Source of the DNA: DASUEB01 sp036275295
GTDB taxonomy: Bacteria > Bacteroidota > Bacteroidia > Flavobacteriales_D > Luteibaculaceae
DNA length: 64,000 nucleotides
Assembly (NCBI GenBank): GCA_036275295.1
Contig: DASUEB010000095.1
Coordinates: 1-64,000, forward strand
Direction: 5' to 3'
The translations under genes and the position numbers were made by a program. The notes under the pieces are model-generated. The model did no database searches. It was not told the origin of the DNA and saw nothing but the letters and a program-made list of their open reading frames with translations. Positions 15,453-23,698 of this stretch are shown in pieces (the stretch's first letter is position 1; each line of letters begins with the position of its first letter).

Positions 15453-16892
15453 TGGTAAACTAATCCACTCGTTGTAAGGCAGGTGGGGTTTTTGTTTGAT
15501 GTGCTGAATGATCCATTGGAATTCTTGGTACGAATCCGTTTCTATCCAAATACACCGAGAACCGCCGACCATGGTCAGTAGGCAGTATCCGCCACCTGCG
15601 GGACTCTTGCGCAACATTGGCAACAAGCCATCGAAGTATTTTATTTGCCTTAGCGCTTTGTTTCGCCCAATTTGGTGAGCCCATATAATGGTGGTCTCCA
15701 GCTCACGACTGGGCGTAGGTTTTATCAATCGATCTGATACGGTGGTCCATCTGAGGGAAATCGGATCGAAGTTCTCTCGAATTAGGTTCCGAGCAGCAGA
15801 AGTTTCCTGCAATTCTCCCAAAACGACCAAGTGAACGGCAGAGAACAAGTGCGATGGTACCTGATTTGCCAAGGGAAATTCGCGTTGGTAAGCCTCTTGG
15901 GCCAATGCGATAAACGCGGAATCGATTATAACTTGTTCCTGTATGTAGCGTTTAACGTGTGGATACAGCGCTTTAGATAAACGATCTATTTCCGGATCGT
16001 TGTACCACCGGTCGGATGGAATCTTACCCGTTAAAATGTAAGAAAGGTACCCATTGGCAGATGCGGTGGCCAGGGCTTCATCCATCAGCGGGTAGACACT
16101 CACTTGCCCTTTGCGCGGCACTGTACTAAACCACTGTTCCAATCGGTGTTGAAAGGGACTGGGCTGTTCACGGAAAAGCAAATGTCCCAATTCATGGACT
16201 ACTTGAGCGCAAACTTTGGCGTATTGTGTTTCACCCTGCAGAACCTCACAATCGATTGTGCTTCCGTAAGCGTGCCCCATGGAGTGCCCATCAGATCCCG
16301 GAAGGGGAACCAAGCATACTTTTACCACTTGGGATGCGGGCCATGCAGTGCCATAGAACCATGCCAAACGATCGGTGAAAAACGACAACCCACGCGATCG
16401 GGCAAATAAATCAAGTTCATCCCTGAAATGTTGCATGTGTGGGAGTCGCTCATTCCAGATCCATTCACTATAAAGCGGATCAAAATATTCCAATACCTCA
16501 AACAACTCCGACACCATTTGTGCGGGCATGTGGTTGCCCATTCGCTGCCTCAGATCAACGAGGGATGTGCATCCCGCGGCCTGAGCCATCAAAATATCTT
16601 TCAGCGATCGGGTTTGAAAGCGCGATGATGGATATCCTGCAAAGTTGTATGCAACCTGCAACGGAAGCGCACGAAAACGGGCGATGTATTGTCTGGAGAC
16701 GGCATTGTCGATTTTACTTTCGCGAAAAGCAGAAATGAGGTTCCCTGAGGCTTGTTCCGGATCGCTGATCGACCCGATGAAATGAAGTAGGGCATAGGGT
16801 TTACTGAAGGTAAACTCCAAGGGTACCGACCAACACGATAACCGGCACGTCAATAGCAAAACCAAAGCTATCACCCTGTATTTCATACCCAT
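15408..16892 (-). CDS. Exported putative zinc metallopeptidase (HELGH)
   Basis: This is a 494-residue protein with a hydrophobic N-terminal export signal (VIALVLLLTC). The zinc motif HELGH lies near residue 238 in QVVHELGHLLF, and a downstream MDEALA about 40 residues later can supply the third glutamate ligand, as in gluzincins. I do not recognise a named family beyond that. The position of a cysteine after the signal (LSC) does not fit a lipobox well, so it is probably periplasmic or secreted rather than a lipoprotein. The 3' end runs 45 bp into the opposite gene. The product call rests on the HExxH motif, which can occur by chance, although the context here is good. Confidence 0.65.
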   Translation of the reverse strand: MGMKYRVIALVLLLTCRLSCWSVPLEFTFSKPYALLHFIGSISDPEQASGNLISAFRESKIDNAVSRQYIARFRALPLQVAYNFAGYPSSRFQTRSLKDILMAQAAGCTSLVDLRQRMGNHMPAQMVSELFEVLEYFDPLYSEWIWNERLPHMQHFRDELDLFARSRGLSFFTDRLAWFYGTAWPASQVVKVCLVPLPGSDGHSMGHAYGSTIDCEVLQGETQYAKVCAQVVHELGHLLFREQPSPFQHRLEQWFSTVPRKGQVSVYPLMDEALATASANGYLSYILTGKIPSDRWYNDPEIDRLSKALYPHVKRYIQEQVIIDSAFIALAQEAYQREFPLANQVPSHLFSAVHLVVLGELQETSAARNLIRENFDPISLRWTTVSDRLIKPTPSRELETTIIWAHQIGRNKALRQIKYFDGLLPMLRKSPAGGGYCLLTMVGGSRCIWIETDSYQEFQWIIQHIKQKPHLPYNEWISLPSSKQSLLKRNTVMS

Positions 16893-16928
16893 AAGATACG
16901 AAATTGGAATGAAATAAGCCGAAAAATA

Positions 16929-17630
16929 CTACAAGTGCAAGTAAAAATCCTTTACTAAGCTTTTAAACTCATCCGTGTAGTGGTGTCTGCTGTTCTCGAT
17001 AATCAACTGCTGATGTAACGTCTCTGATTTTAAAAGGCTCCATTCATGCAAGTCTCGGTGCGGCTCTTTCAACGGGGTGGAGCATACACGCGTTAAACGT
17101 TGGAGATGCCAATCTAGACCCTCATCAACCCTCGGGTTACCTGGGTGGGAAGTCGGATAGATCAGGGCCAATCGTCCATTTGGATTCAAATGTTGCCTGC
17201 TGAAGTAAAAAATATCATTTAGATCCAGAGAATCATTCAGCCGGGCTGTGTTGCGGGCCTCATTGGTTGAGCGAAAATGAGGGGCAAAAAAGGGCGGATT
17301 GCTTACAATAAGATCGTATGAAGTATCGGGAATAAATTCCTGAAGTCGATTGTGAAAGGCGCGCAAGCCCGTAAACCCCGAAAGACGGAAGTTTAATTCA
17401 CTCTGCTGGAAGGCCTTGTAATCGGCGTCGATGGCATCAATTTGTGCCAGAGGATATCGCTGGGCGAGCATAAGGGAGATGAGCCCAGAACCGGAGCCAA
17501 TGTCCAGAATCCGGTAGGGCTGAGGATGAGAAGCCCAAGCACCAAGTAATACCCCATCTGTACCCACTTTCATGGCGCACAAATCTTGATGTACTATAAA
17601 TTGTTTGAATTGAAAAAAAGAGTTCGGCAA
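16929..17630 (-). CDS. trmN: tRNA1(Val) A37 N6-methyltransferase-like protein
   Basis: This 233-residue SAM-dependent methyltransferase has the TrmN6/YfiC layout: FKQFIVHQDLCAMKVGTDGV at the N-terminus, the SAM motif LDIGSGSGLISLMLAQ (about residues 42-57), and the N6-methyladenine signature NPPFF near residue 111. YfiC methylates A37 of tRNA-Val. The reading frame must begin before the FKQF motif, and the only suitable codon is TTG at 17630, 6 bp after the rimM stop, so it has a rare start. It is the last gene of rpsP-rimM-trmN. Confidence 0.88.
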   Translation of the reverse strand: MPNSFFQFKQFIVHQDLCAMKVGTDGVLLGAWASHPQPYRILDIGSGSGLISLMLAQRYPLAQIDAIDADYKAFQQSELNFRLSGFTGLRAFHNRLQEFIPDTSYDLIVSNPPFFAPHFRSTNEARNTARLNDSLDLNDIFYFSRQHLNPNGRLALIYPTSHPGNPRVDEGLDWHLQRLTRVCSTPLKEPHRDLHEWSLLKSETLHQQLIIENSRHHYTDEFKSLVKDFYLHL

Positions 17631-17636
17631 GGAGTC

Positions 17637-18191
17637 TCAGTCTTCGTCCCTTTGGTGTTTGTCGGTAGTGAATACGTCAATCAATCCCTCAGGGGCCATG
17701 GTGAAAATGGTGCGCTGCTGGCGATCTACCCGAACGATGACCTCGTCGGTAATAGGCAAAAGCAGCTCTTTGCCGTTGAAATCAACCTGCAGGAGGTTGT
17801 TATTTGGATATTCTAATACCCCAGTAACTCGCCCTATGGATCCCGCGCGTTGATCAACGACGTAGAAACCCGGAACTTCGTGGAAGTAAAATTGAGTTTC
17901 GCTCAATTGAGGCAGCACCTCAAGAGGCAAATAAAGTTCTTTGTTGACCATGGTTTTGGCCTCTTGCTCGGTAGATATCCCCTCGAACTTCACCACCATT
18001 TGTTTGCCCGTTTTAGGGCTGGTAGATTCAATAAAAAATGGAACCAGTGAATTGTTGATATCAACAAAAACTGATTCCATTTCATAATAAAATTCGGGGC
18101 GATCTACGTCGAGATACACAACAACATTTCCTTTGATACCGTGGGGTTTGGTGATTAATCCCAGATAGAAACACTGCTGTTTAGCGAACAT
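17637..18191 (-). CDS. rimM: Ribosome maturation factor RimM
   Basis: This is a 184-residue 30S maturation factor with an N-terminal RimM beta-barrel (YLGLITKPHGIKGNVVV) and a C-terminal PRC-barrel-like domain (VPGFYVVDQRAGSIGRV...LLPITDEVI). It binds S19 and the 30S head during 16S rRNA processing. It lies 2 bp after rpsP, the conserved bacterial order, and 6 bp before trmN. Length and start are normal. Confidence 0.95.
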   Translation of the reverse strand: MFAKQQCFYLGLITKPHGIKGNVVVYLDVDRPEFYYEMESVFVDINNSLVPFFIESTSPKTGKQMVVKFEGISTEQEAKTMVNKELYLPLEVLPQLSETQFYFHEVPGFYVVDQRAGSIGRVTGVLEYPNNNLLQVDFNGKELLLPITDEVIVRVDRQQRTIFTMAPEGLIDVFTTDKHQRDED

Positions 18192-18193
18192 GC

Positions 18194-18739
18194 TTATTCG
18201 GCAGCTGTTTCTTCGGTAGTATCGGCAGCGGCTTCTGTAACTTCAGGAGCTTCTTCTACTGCTGGAGCTTCTTCAACAACAGGTGTGTTTTTAGCAGCAA
18301 TAGCCTCTGCTTTTTTCTTGTTGTACTCTATCTCGGCCGCAAGGCGTTCTTGATAGGCATTGGTTTTAGCACTGGCAAGTTTGTTGCGTTTGCCGTCAAT
18401 TTTTTCTTGCTTGCTCTGAAGCCATGTTGCGAATTTGGCATCGGCTTGCTCTTGAGTTAACGCACCTTTTGCAACACCTTTTAATAAGTGGTTGCGGTAC
18501 AATACTCCTTTGTAAGAAAGGATAGCTTTAACCGTTTCAGTGGGTTGAGCACCATCGCGAAGCCATTTGATCGACTTGTCTAGGTCAAGATCGATGGTTG
18601 CGGGATTGGTGTTAGGGTTGTAAGAACCCACGCGCTCAATGAATTTACCATCACGTGGCGCACGCGCGTCTGCAGCAACAATGTGATAGAAGGGAGCCCC
18701 TTTTTTACCGTGTCTCTGCAGTCTAAGTTTTACTGGCAT
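18194..18739 (-). CDS. rpsP: 30S ribosomal protein S16 with C-terminal extension
   Basis: This is ribosomal protein S16: PVKLRLQRHGKKGAPFYHIV and the SYNPNTNP segment are diagnostic. The core fold needs about 80 residues; this protein has 181. The extra C-terminus holds a basic helical stretch (about residues 100-145) followed by a Glu/Ala/Val-rich acidic tail, an extension typical of Bacteroidota S16. It heads the rpsP-rimM-trmN operon. Confidence 0.96.
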   Translation of the reverse strand: MPVKLRLQRHGKKGAPFYHIVAADARAPRDGKFIERVGSYNPNTNPATIDLDLDKSIKWLRDGAQPTETVKAILSYKGVLYRNHLLKGVAKGALTQEQADAKFATWLQSKQEKIDGKRNKLASAKTNAYQERLAAEIEYNKKKAEAIAAKNTPVVEEAPAVEEAPEVTEAAADTTEETAAE

Positions 18740-18778
18740 GATTGTTTAAAATTAAAGGTTTATGCGAGTTTGAGGGCG

Positions 18779-18786
18779 CAAAGGTA
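18779..18786 (-). promoter_or_regulatory. -7 box of rpsP
   Basis: TACCTTTG on the minus strand matches TAnnTTTG, about 40 bp before the rpsP ATG. The following CGCC matches the box before the helicase gene. Confidence 0.6.
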
Positions 18787-18836
18787 ATTATATTTTTTAA
18801 TATCCCGACATTTTCCAATTTTAACCTCCGTTGAGA

Positions 18837-18864
18837 TTGAAATAAAGCGGTCTGATTACCTTTG
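18837..18864 (+). promoter_or_regulatory. Promoter of bshB1
   Basis: TTG (18837-18839) is followed 17 bp later by TACCTTTG (18857-18864). The bshB1 ATG is 18 bp further downstream, which also rules out the upstream TTG at 18862 as start codon. Confidence 0.6.
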
Positions 18865-18882
18865 TGGCCTTATATTTCGGAA

Positions 18883-19599
18883 ATGAAACTAGATGTATTG
18901 GTATTCGGCGCTCATCCCGACGATGCGGAACTGGGTTGTGGAGGAACGATTATTTCCATGATTGAATCGGGTAAAAAGGTGGGAATTATTGATCTTACCC
19001 AGGGGGAATTGGGCAGTAAGGGCGATGCCGAAACCCGAGAACGCGAAAGCCATCGGGCCAATGAGATCATGGGTGTCATTATTCGGGAAAACCTGCTCAT
19101 GTCTGACGGTTTTTTCAGCCACAATATGCAAAATTCACTCAAGATCATTGAGACCATTCGGAAATATAAACCCGACTTAATACTCACCAATGCACCGAGC
19201 GATCGACACCCCGATCACGGACGCGCTTGCAAAATGGTTACCGAAGCCTGCTTTTTAAGCGGACTGGTCAAAATTGAGACCCAAATCAAAGGCAAGTGGC
19301 AAGAGAAATGGAGACCCAAGCTCGTATTTCATTACATTCAAGATCGGTACTTAAAACCCGATTTTGTTTTTGATATTACCCCGTACTTTGACAAGAAAAT
19401 GGAGGCCATCGCAGCCTACAGCACCCAGTTTTTTAATCCCGACGACAAAACGGATCCAACGCCTATTTCGACAAAGGAATTTTGGGACTTTTTAGCGGCC
19501 AGAGCCCGCGAATTTGGTAGATCAGGAGGAGTAGAGTTCGCCGAAGGTTTTATTGCCGAACGCACTTTAGCTGTGAATCATTTTGGTGCTTTTCTCTGA
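18883..19599 (+). CDS. bshB1: Bacillithiol biosynthesis deacetylase BshB1
   Basis: This 238-residue zinc-dependent deacetylase belongs to the LmbE/PIG-L family. It has the GAHPDDAELGCGG metal motif near residues 9-21 and NAPSDRHPDH around residue 100-110. BshB1 removes acetate from GlcNAc-malate, the second step of bacillithiol synthesis, a low-molecular-weight thiol used in redox and metal balance. The length fits the BshB1 subfamily and homologs are widespread in Bacteroidota. BshA and BshC are not in the window. The last 33 bases overlap the convergent flippase gene. Confidence 0.92.
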   Translation: MKLDVLVFGAHPDDAELGCGGTIISMIESGKKVGIIDLTQGELGSKGDAETRERESHRANEIMGVIIRENLLMSDGFFSHNMQNSLKIIETIRKYKPDLILTNAPSDRHPDHGRACKMVTEACFLSGLVKIETQIKGKWQEKWRPKLVFHYIQDRYLKPDFVFDITPYFDKKMEAIAAYSTQFFNPDDKTDPTPISTKEFWDFLAARAREFGRSGGVEFAEGFIAERTLAVNHFGAFL

Positions 19600-20757
19600 G
19601 TAGAAAGTAATCCAAAGCACCACAGCGACCACCCCGAATCCAAGCCCCGAGGCCCAGCAGGCGCCCCAAATACCCATGCGCGGTATCAACAACCAACTCA
19701 TCCCCGCTACCAAAACCAATCCCAGTGCCGAGGTGAGTGTATTGACATGGTTTTTTCCGGTGCCGGAAAAATAATGGGCTACCTGATTACCAGCTGCCAT
19801 TCCTATGGCTCCGGGAATCAATGCTGCAAAAATGTCGCTAATTCCTTTGAAATCTGATCCAAATACTCGAAGTAACCAATTCTCCGGTATCAAATAAACC
19901 AAGGCACAAGCCAAGGCTGTAAACGCGACGCTCTCCCAAGTTTTTGTTTTTGTTCGGACCCTGATGTCTTTATGCATCCCGGTATTGGCCGTTTCACTCA
20001 AATGCTGTGTTGCGTAGCTCCGGGAAATAAGCCAAATGGCTTCAATAAGCATCATGGCATTGGCAAAGATTCCGAGTGATTCATTTCCGATGTACGTGGC
20101 GATTAACAGATAGTGAACCCTGTATTTTAACGCCTGTAACAGATTGGCAAGTTGAATGTATCCCCCGTGTTTGATCAGGTTTCGATATTGGGGCTCGCCG
20201 CTGTGAATACTCGTAAATTTAACAATATAAAATGAATATAATGAGGTTATTGCATTTGACAAGATAAAGCAATAGATGAATGTATTCATGTCAGATTTTA
20301 AACCGAGGTAATAGGCCGAAATGAGGGCCCAGAGCAAGCTAAGCGGTTGTATGATGGCGATTTGATTGTAATCTTTGATTTGGGACAGTCCTAGACATGC
20401 ATTGGCCTTTGCATTCCAAATTCCAGCAAGTAAACCGGTAAGCACCAGACTAACCAGTTGAAAGGAAGATACGGGAAAAACGAAAAGCAATGCGGCTGAA
20501 AAAAGCGCACCCACTGCTGAGAGAGCGACCGATTGAATGAGAAGTCTGTTTACATCGAATCGAGAAGCCAAATAGACCAGCGAGGCGGAACCAACTTGGC
20601 AGACAATGCTCACCAGCGAAAAAACGAATACGTACATCGCTTGTTCTCCTCGTCCAGCGGCATTCATCGTGGCTGAAATCCAAACTGCCGCGGCAAGACC
20701 CGCAGCGGCTCCGCCCAGCTTATAGAAAAGGGTCGACCAAGGCATGTTCTTTACCAT
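19567..20757 (-). CDS. Polysaccharide/oligosaccharide flippase-like membrane protein
   Basis: This is a 396-residue integral membrane protein with about 12 hydrophobic segments and the general look of the MOP/Wzx superfamily that flips lipid-linked glycans across the inner membrane. Individual motifs in this family are weak, so the assignment rests on topology and on its neighbours: it follows a formyltransferase fusion and a glycosyltransferase in one transcription unit. I start it at ATG 20757, overlapping the preceding stop by 7 bp. It could also be an amino-acid or polyamine transporter, but the context argues against this. Confidence 0.75.
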   Translation of the reverse strand: MVKNMPWSTLFYKLGGAAAGLAAAVWISATMNAAGRGEQAMYVFVFSLVSIVCQVGSASLVYLASRFDVNRLLIQSVALSAVGALFSAALLFVFPVSSFQLVSLVLTGLLAGIWNAKANACLGLSQIKDYNQIAIIQPLSLLWALISAYYLGLKSDMNTFIYCFILSNAITSLYSFYIVKFTSIHSGEPQYRNLIKHGGYIQLANLLQALKYRVHYLLIATYIGNESLGIFANAMMLIEAIWLISRSYATQHLSETANTGMHKDIRVRTKTKTWESVAFTALACALVYLIPENWLLRVFGSDFKGISDIFAALIPGAIGMAAGNQVAHYFSGTGKNHVNTLTSALGLVLVAGMSWLLIPRMGIWGACWASGLGFGVVAVVLWITFYSEKSTKMIHS

Positions 20758-22325
20758 TTCCAAACGTGTTTCTTGGCATCAATAACGGCGTAATCACCCA
20801 AAAAATTGAAGGTGTGAAGTCCCTCAGAATGCGACCAGTGTCTCTGGGGTTTGAGATTTTGAATGTGCCGTTCCTCGTATTCAGTCGGAGAAAGCCGTAT
20901 CACCTCCATGAATGAAACAAAGGCCCCGTAGGTTTCTACCCCGTTTTGAGCGGGTCGAATCCATCGATTGTTTTTCATGAACAGGTTGCCGGCATTGCGC
21001 GCATAGGCGGGGTGCTGCACAACCGGATTGCCGGGGTGGGCGGTATATGGACCATTCCAATCGTTGGCGAAATAGAGATAGAGTGCATCGGTGTTGCCCA
21101 ATTTCTTGCTTCCTAAGAGCCAGTAATAAACGCCATCGCGATGCATGACGGTATCAAAAAGAGGTTCTTCCAACAGAGTTACTGGCTGGGCAATCTCATC
21201 TAACCCGTGTATGATCCGAGCCTCAACGCGATGCTCCCCCGAACTTTCCGCAATCAGAATAACGCGTTTATCCTCAGTAAATACCGCGGGGAAACTTAAG
21301 TGCTTCCTATCGGCCAAAATTTCAGTGGGTGTGCCTGTGCTACCGGTTGCGGGATCCATAGCTACAATCTTCGCCGAACGTGTTCGGTAGGAGTATTCTT
21401 CAGCCAATACGCTTAGTCCTTTGGCACCCGCAAAAAGGAAGGGATCGGCGAGATATTTATCGGAGTCTTTTGATTGTAACCAATGGATTTCATCAATTCT
21501 AGGCTCTACACCTTGCCAGTCTAATTTGCCGAATCCAATGGACCAGTATTCTCGTTTGAATCTCTTCTCAACCATCAGCCTAATCCGACTCATCCACATG
21601 TTCCCAAGAAAACTGATAAGTGGCAGTGTGCCGGGGAAAGAATAGAAAATGCCTTTTCGACCGGGACTTTCTAGGGTAATTTTTGAATCTACCGAGCGGA
21701 GATAAGCATTTTTTAAGCCAACCTCGGAAGCGCGCAAGAGGTTATCCCATTGTTCACCGTAGTGATGAAAGGTGGTCTTTACATAGCCCTTGTAAAGCAC
21801 CTTTCCCATATCCAGTTGAGGAGTCAATTGTTGAACCATAAAACCCGTCAGCGGATCATTATTTTTCATTTCCCAAAACCCGGGCGGTCCCCCGCGGTAA
21901 AATTCCGGATCGCCGTGGTGATACGACCAAATACCCAGTCGGCTAGACTGAAGAATTTCCCCGTCCAGAATACCCATCCCAAAGCGAATCATCACGTCGA
22001 GATCCAAATCTTTTATCCGCCGCAAATCTTCTTCGCTGAGGCGATTGCGTTTGTCTGAATGAAAAAGATTTACTCGAAGGACAGTTTGATTGGCCGTAAA
22101 CGCTGGAAAATCGGTCTTTTCTTGACTTTTAATTCGCAAAAAACGGTTTCGATAGAATCGATAAAGCAGGGGAGAGGAATCGCTAAAGGCGATGGAGTTT
22201 TTGGGTAAGATAATGTACAGCGCTGAAAAGTCGGCAACTTGCTGCAATTCAAGCAGCGCATTGATTTGCCACCGCTGTAATTTGAGCTCATCGACTAGGA
22301 TGCCAATTTTAATTTTGCTTTTCAT
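20751..22325 (-). CDS. Formyltransferase / GINT1-like beta-propeller fusion, glycan biosynthesis
   Basis: This is a 524-residue two-part protein. The N-terminal ~240 residues resemble methionyl-tRNA/sugar formyltransferases: YHHGDPEFYRGGPPGFWEM keeps the catalytic His and LDMGKVL the Asp, but the Asn that normally stands two residues before the His is Ser (SYH). The C-terminal ~270 residues (from DKYLADPFLF) look like the five-bladed GINT1-type domain, related to GH43-like folds and found beside glycosyltransferases. The start at 22325 gives MKSKIKIGILVDEL and overlaps the upstream stop by 1 bp (TGATG). The reaction is unknown; formylation or acylation of an amino sugar followed by glycan assembly is my inference. 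Confidence 0.72.
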   Translation of the reverse strand: MKSKIKIGILVDELKLQRWQINALLELQQVADFSALYIILPKNSIAFSDSSPLLYRFYRNRFLRIKSQEKTDFPAFTANQTVLRVNLFHSDKRNRLSEEDLRRIKDLDLDVMIRFGMGILDGEILQSSRLGIWSYHHGDPEFYRGGPPGFWEMKNNDPLTGFMVQQLTPQLDMGKVLYKGYVKTTFHHYGEQWDNLLRASEVGLKNAYLRSVDSKITLESPGRKGIFYSFPGTLPLISFLGNMWMSRIRLMVEKRFKREYWSIGFGKLDWQGVEPRIDEIHWLQSKDSDKYLADPFLFAGAKGLSVLAEEYSYRTRSAKIVAMDPATGSTGTPTEILADRKHLSFPAVFTEDKRVILIAESSGEHRVEARIIHGLDEIAQPVTLLEEPLFDTVMHRDGVYYWLLGSKKLGNTDALYLYFANDWNGPYTAHPGNPVVQHPAYARNAGNLFMKNNRWIRPAQNGVETYGAFVSFMEVIRLSPTEYEERHIQNLKPQRHWSHSEGLHTFNFLGDYAVIDAKKHVWKW

Positions 22326-23497
22326 CAGGCCGAATTCAAATTGGTTAATATCCACTGTTGCAGCTTATTAGAAATGGCTTCGATGGAAAAATTATCAATA
22401 ACCCACTGGCGACCTTCTTCAGCGCCTTGCAAGAAGTCGTCTTGGTTCGCCATAAGTTGCTCAAAGGCAAGCACGAGCTGGTGTTCGTCGCCGTCGGCTA
22501 CCAATAGGCCCCACGGTTTTTTAATGATCTCAGGCAGACCACCCACGTTTGAACCAACGACAGGTCTTCCACAGGAGAGGGCTTCGAGTACAACAATGCC
22601 CTGCGTCTCGTAGTGACTGAATATCACCAATGCGGTGCAGGATTGGTAGCATTGAACCAGTTCATCACCACTCAGTTCACCCTTAAATTCAACGTGATTG
22701 GGCGCCAAATCTAGTTCTTGTGCCATTCGTTTGGTGGTCTCAAAGTCGACGCCGGTTCCGACCATTACTAATTTCGAGTCTGGATATTTTGCCTGAAATT
22801 GCTTGAATGCGCGCAGCAATCCGGCATTGTTTTTCGCTTTTTCGTCGAAGCAACCCACATTTAAAAAAGTTAGGTAAGGGCGTTTGGCGTATGGTGTAAT
22901 CGCAAAGCGTTGGTTATCAATTGCATTAGGGATAATGACGGATGTTGGGTGAGAGATTCCCAACTGCCCCATGCCGTTGAGTAACGCTTGGGTTACGGCA
23001 GCTAATGAATTGGAGCGCCGCACCAAAAACTGAAGTATTTTCTTTTTGATAGGACTTTGAAAAAAGGCGTGGTTGACCGGTAAATACCTCGACCAGTGCT
23101 CAAGCACGAAATACGGGATTCCAACAAAACATTTGCACAAAAAAGGCGCAACCAGCGTTCGACCACCCACTTGGACCAAGAATGCCGTTGGCCACTTGTG
23201 CCGTTTGGCAACAAATACGATGAGTTGAAGGTGGCGAATTACATATCGAAACGGATTAATCAGCGGTCCCAATATTCCGGTTTTATTAACCAGGTAACTT
23301 CGATAAACGGGAATTCCGTCTTCCGTGCTCCATTCATCTGGTCTTGCAGTCGTACCTTGATGGAGGTAAATCACCACCACCTCAAAATGCCGTTGCAGGG
23401 CCTTATTGTGCTGAACCACAAAAAGTCCCAGCATTTGGTCCAGTGCGGTGGGATACCATCGCGGAAGAACAAAAAGTAAAGGCCGATTCTGATTCAT
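22325..23497 (-). CDS. Glycosyltransferase family 4 protein
   Basis: This 390-residue GT-B glycosyltransferase resembles family 4. The N-terminal acceptor domain begins FVLPRWYPTALDQMLGLFV. The C-terminal donor domain has LNVGCFDEKAKN, the SHYETQGIVVLEALSCGRPVV segment with the usual E-x7-E retaining-GT motif, and GLPEIIK. It probably adds a hexose from a nucleotide sugar to a lipid-linked glycan on the cytoplasmic face. It is the first gene of a three-gene cassette with the formyltransferase fusion and the flippase. Donor and acceptor cannot be read from the sequence. Confidence 0.88.
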   Translation of the reverse strand: MNQNRPLLFVLPRWYPTALDQMLGLFVVQHNKALQRHFEVVVIYLHQGTTARPDEWSTEDGIPVYRSYLVNKTGILGPLINPFRYVIRHLQLIVFVAKRHKWPTAFLVQVGGRTLVAPFLCKCFVGIPYFVLEHWSRYLPVNHAFFQSPIKKKILQFLVRRSNSLAAVTQALLNGMGQLGISHPTSVIIPNAIDNQRFAITPYAKRPYLTFLNVGCFDEKAKNNAGLLRAFKQFQAKYPDSKLVMVGTGVDFETTKRMAQELDLAPNHVEFKGELSGDELVQCYQSCTALVIFSHYETQGIVVLEALSCGRPVVGSNVGGLPEIIKKPWGLLVADGDEHQLVLAFEQLMANQDDFLQGAEEGRQWVIDNFSIEAISNKLQQWILTNLNSA

Positions 23498-23540
23498 GTT
23501 GGGTGGCTAAGTTACGTATTGAATAATTTTTTAGCACCTA

Positions 23541-23569
23541 TTGTAATAATGAGAAAACAACTATATTTG
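23541..23569 (+). promoter_or_regulatory. Promoter of tRNA-His
   Basis: TTG (23541-23543) lies 18 bp before TATATTTG (23562-23569), a good match to the Bacteroidota pattern. The tRNA starts 12 bp later. Confidence 0.75.
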
Positions 23570-23580
23570 CCGCCACAAAT

Positions 23581-23655
23581 GGTGGTCGTAGCTCAGCCGG
23601 TTAGAGCGTCGGATTGTGGTTCCGAAGGTCGTGGGTTCGAGCCCCATCTTCCACC
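23581..23655 (+). tRNA. tRNA-His (GUG anticodon)
   Basis: The anticodon loop TTGTGGT carries GTG inside stem TCGGA/TCCGA. The D-arm (GCTC...GAGC) and T-arm (GTGGG-TTCGAGC-CCCAT) are normal, and an extra G-1 (23581) faces C73 (23655), the tRNA-His hallmark. In the acceptor stem GTGGTCG against CTTCCAC, pairs 5-68 and 6-67 are T-T and C-T, so two adjacent pairs are mismatched as read. CCA is not encoded. Confidence 0.93.
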
Positions 23656-23656
23656 C

Positions 23657-23686
23657 AAATAGCCCTCGAAAGAGGGCTATTTTGTT
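23657..23686 (+). terminator. Terminator of tRNA-His
   Basis: AAATAGCCCTC (23657-23667) and GAGGGCTATTT (23672-23682) form an 11-bp stem around a GAAA tetraloop, followed by TGTTT. Confidence 0.88.
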
Positions 23687-23698
23687 TATACCCAAATC

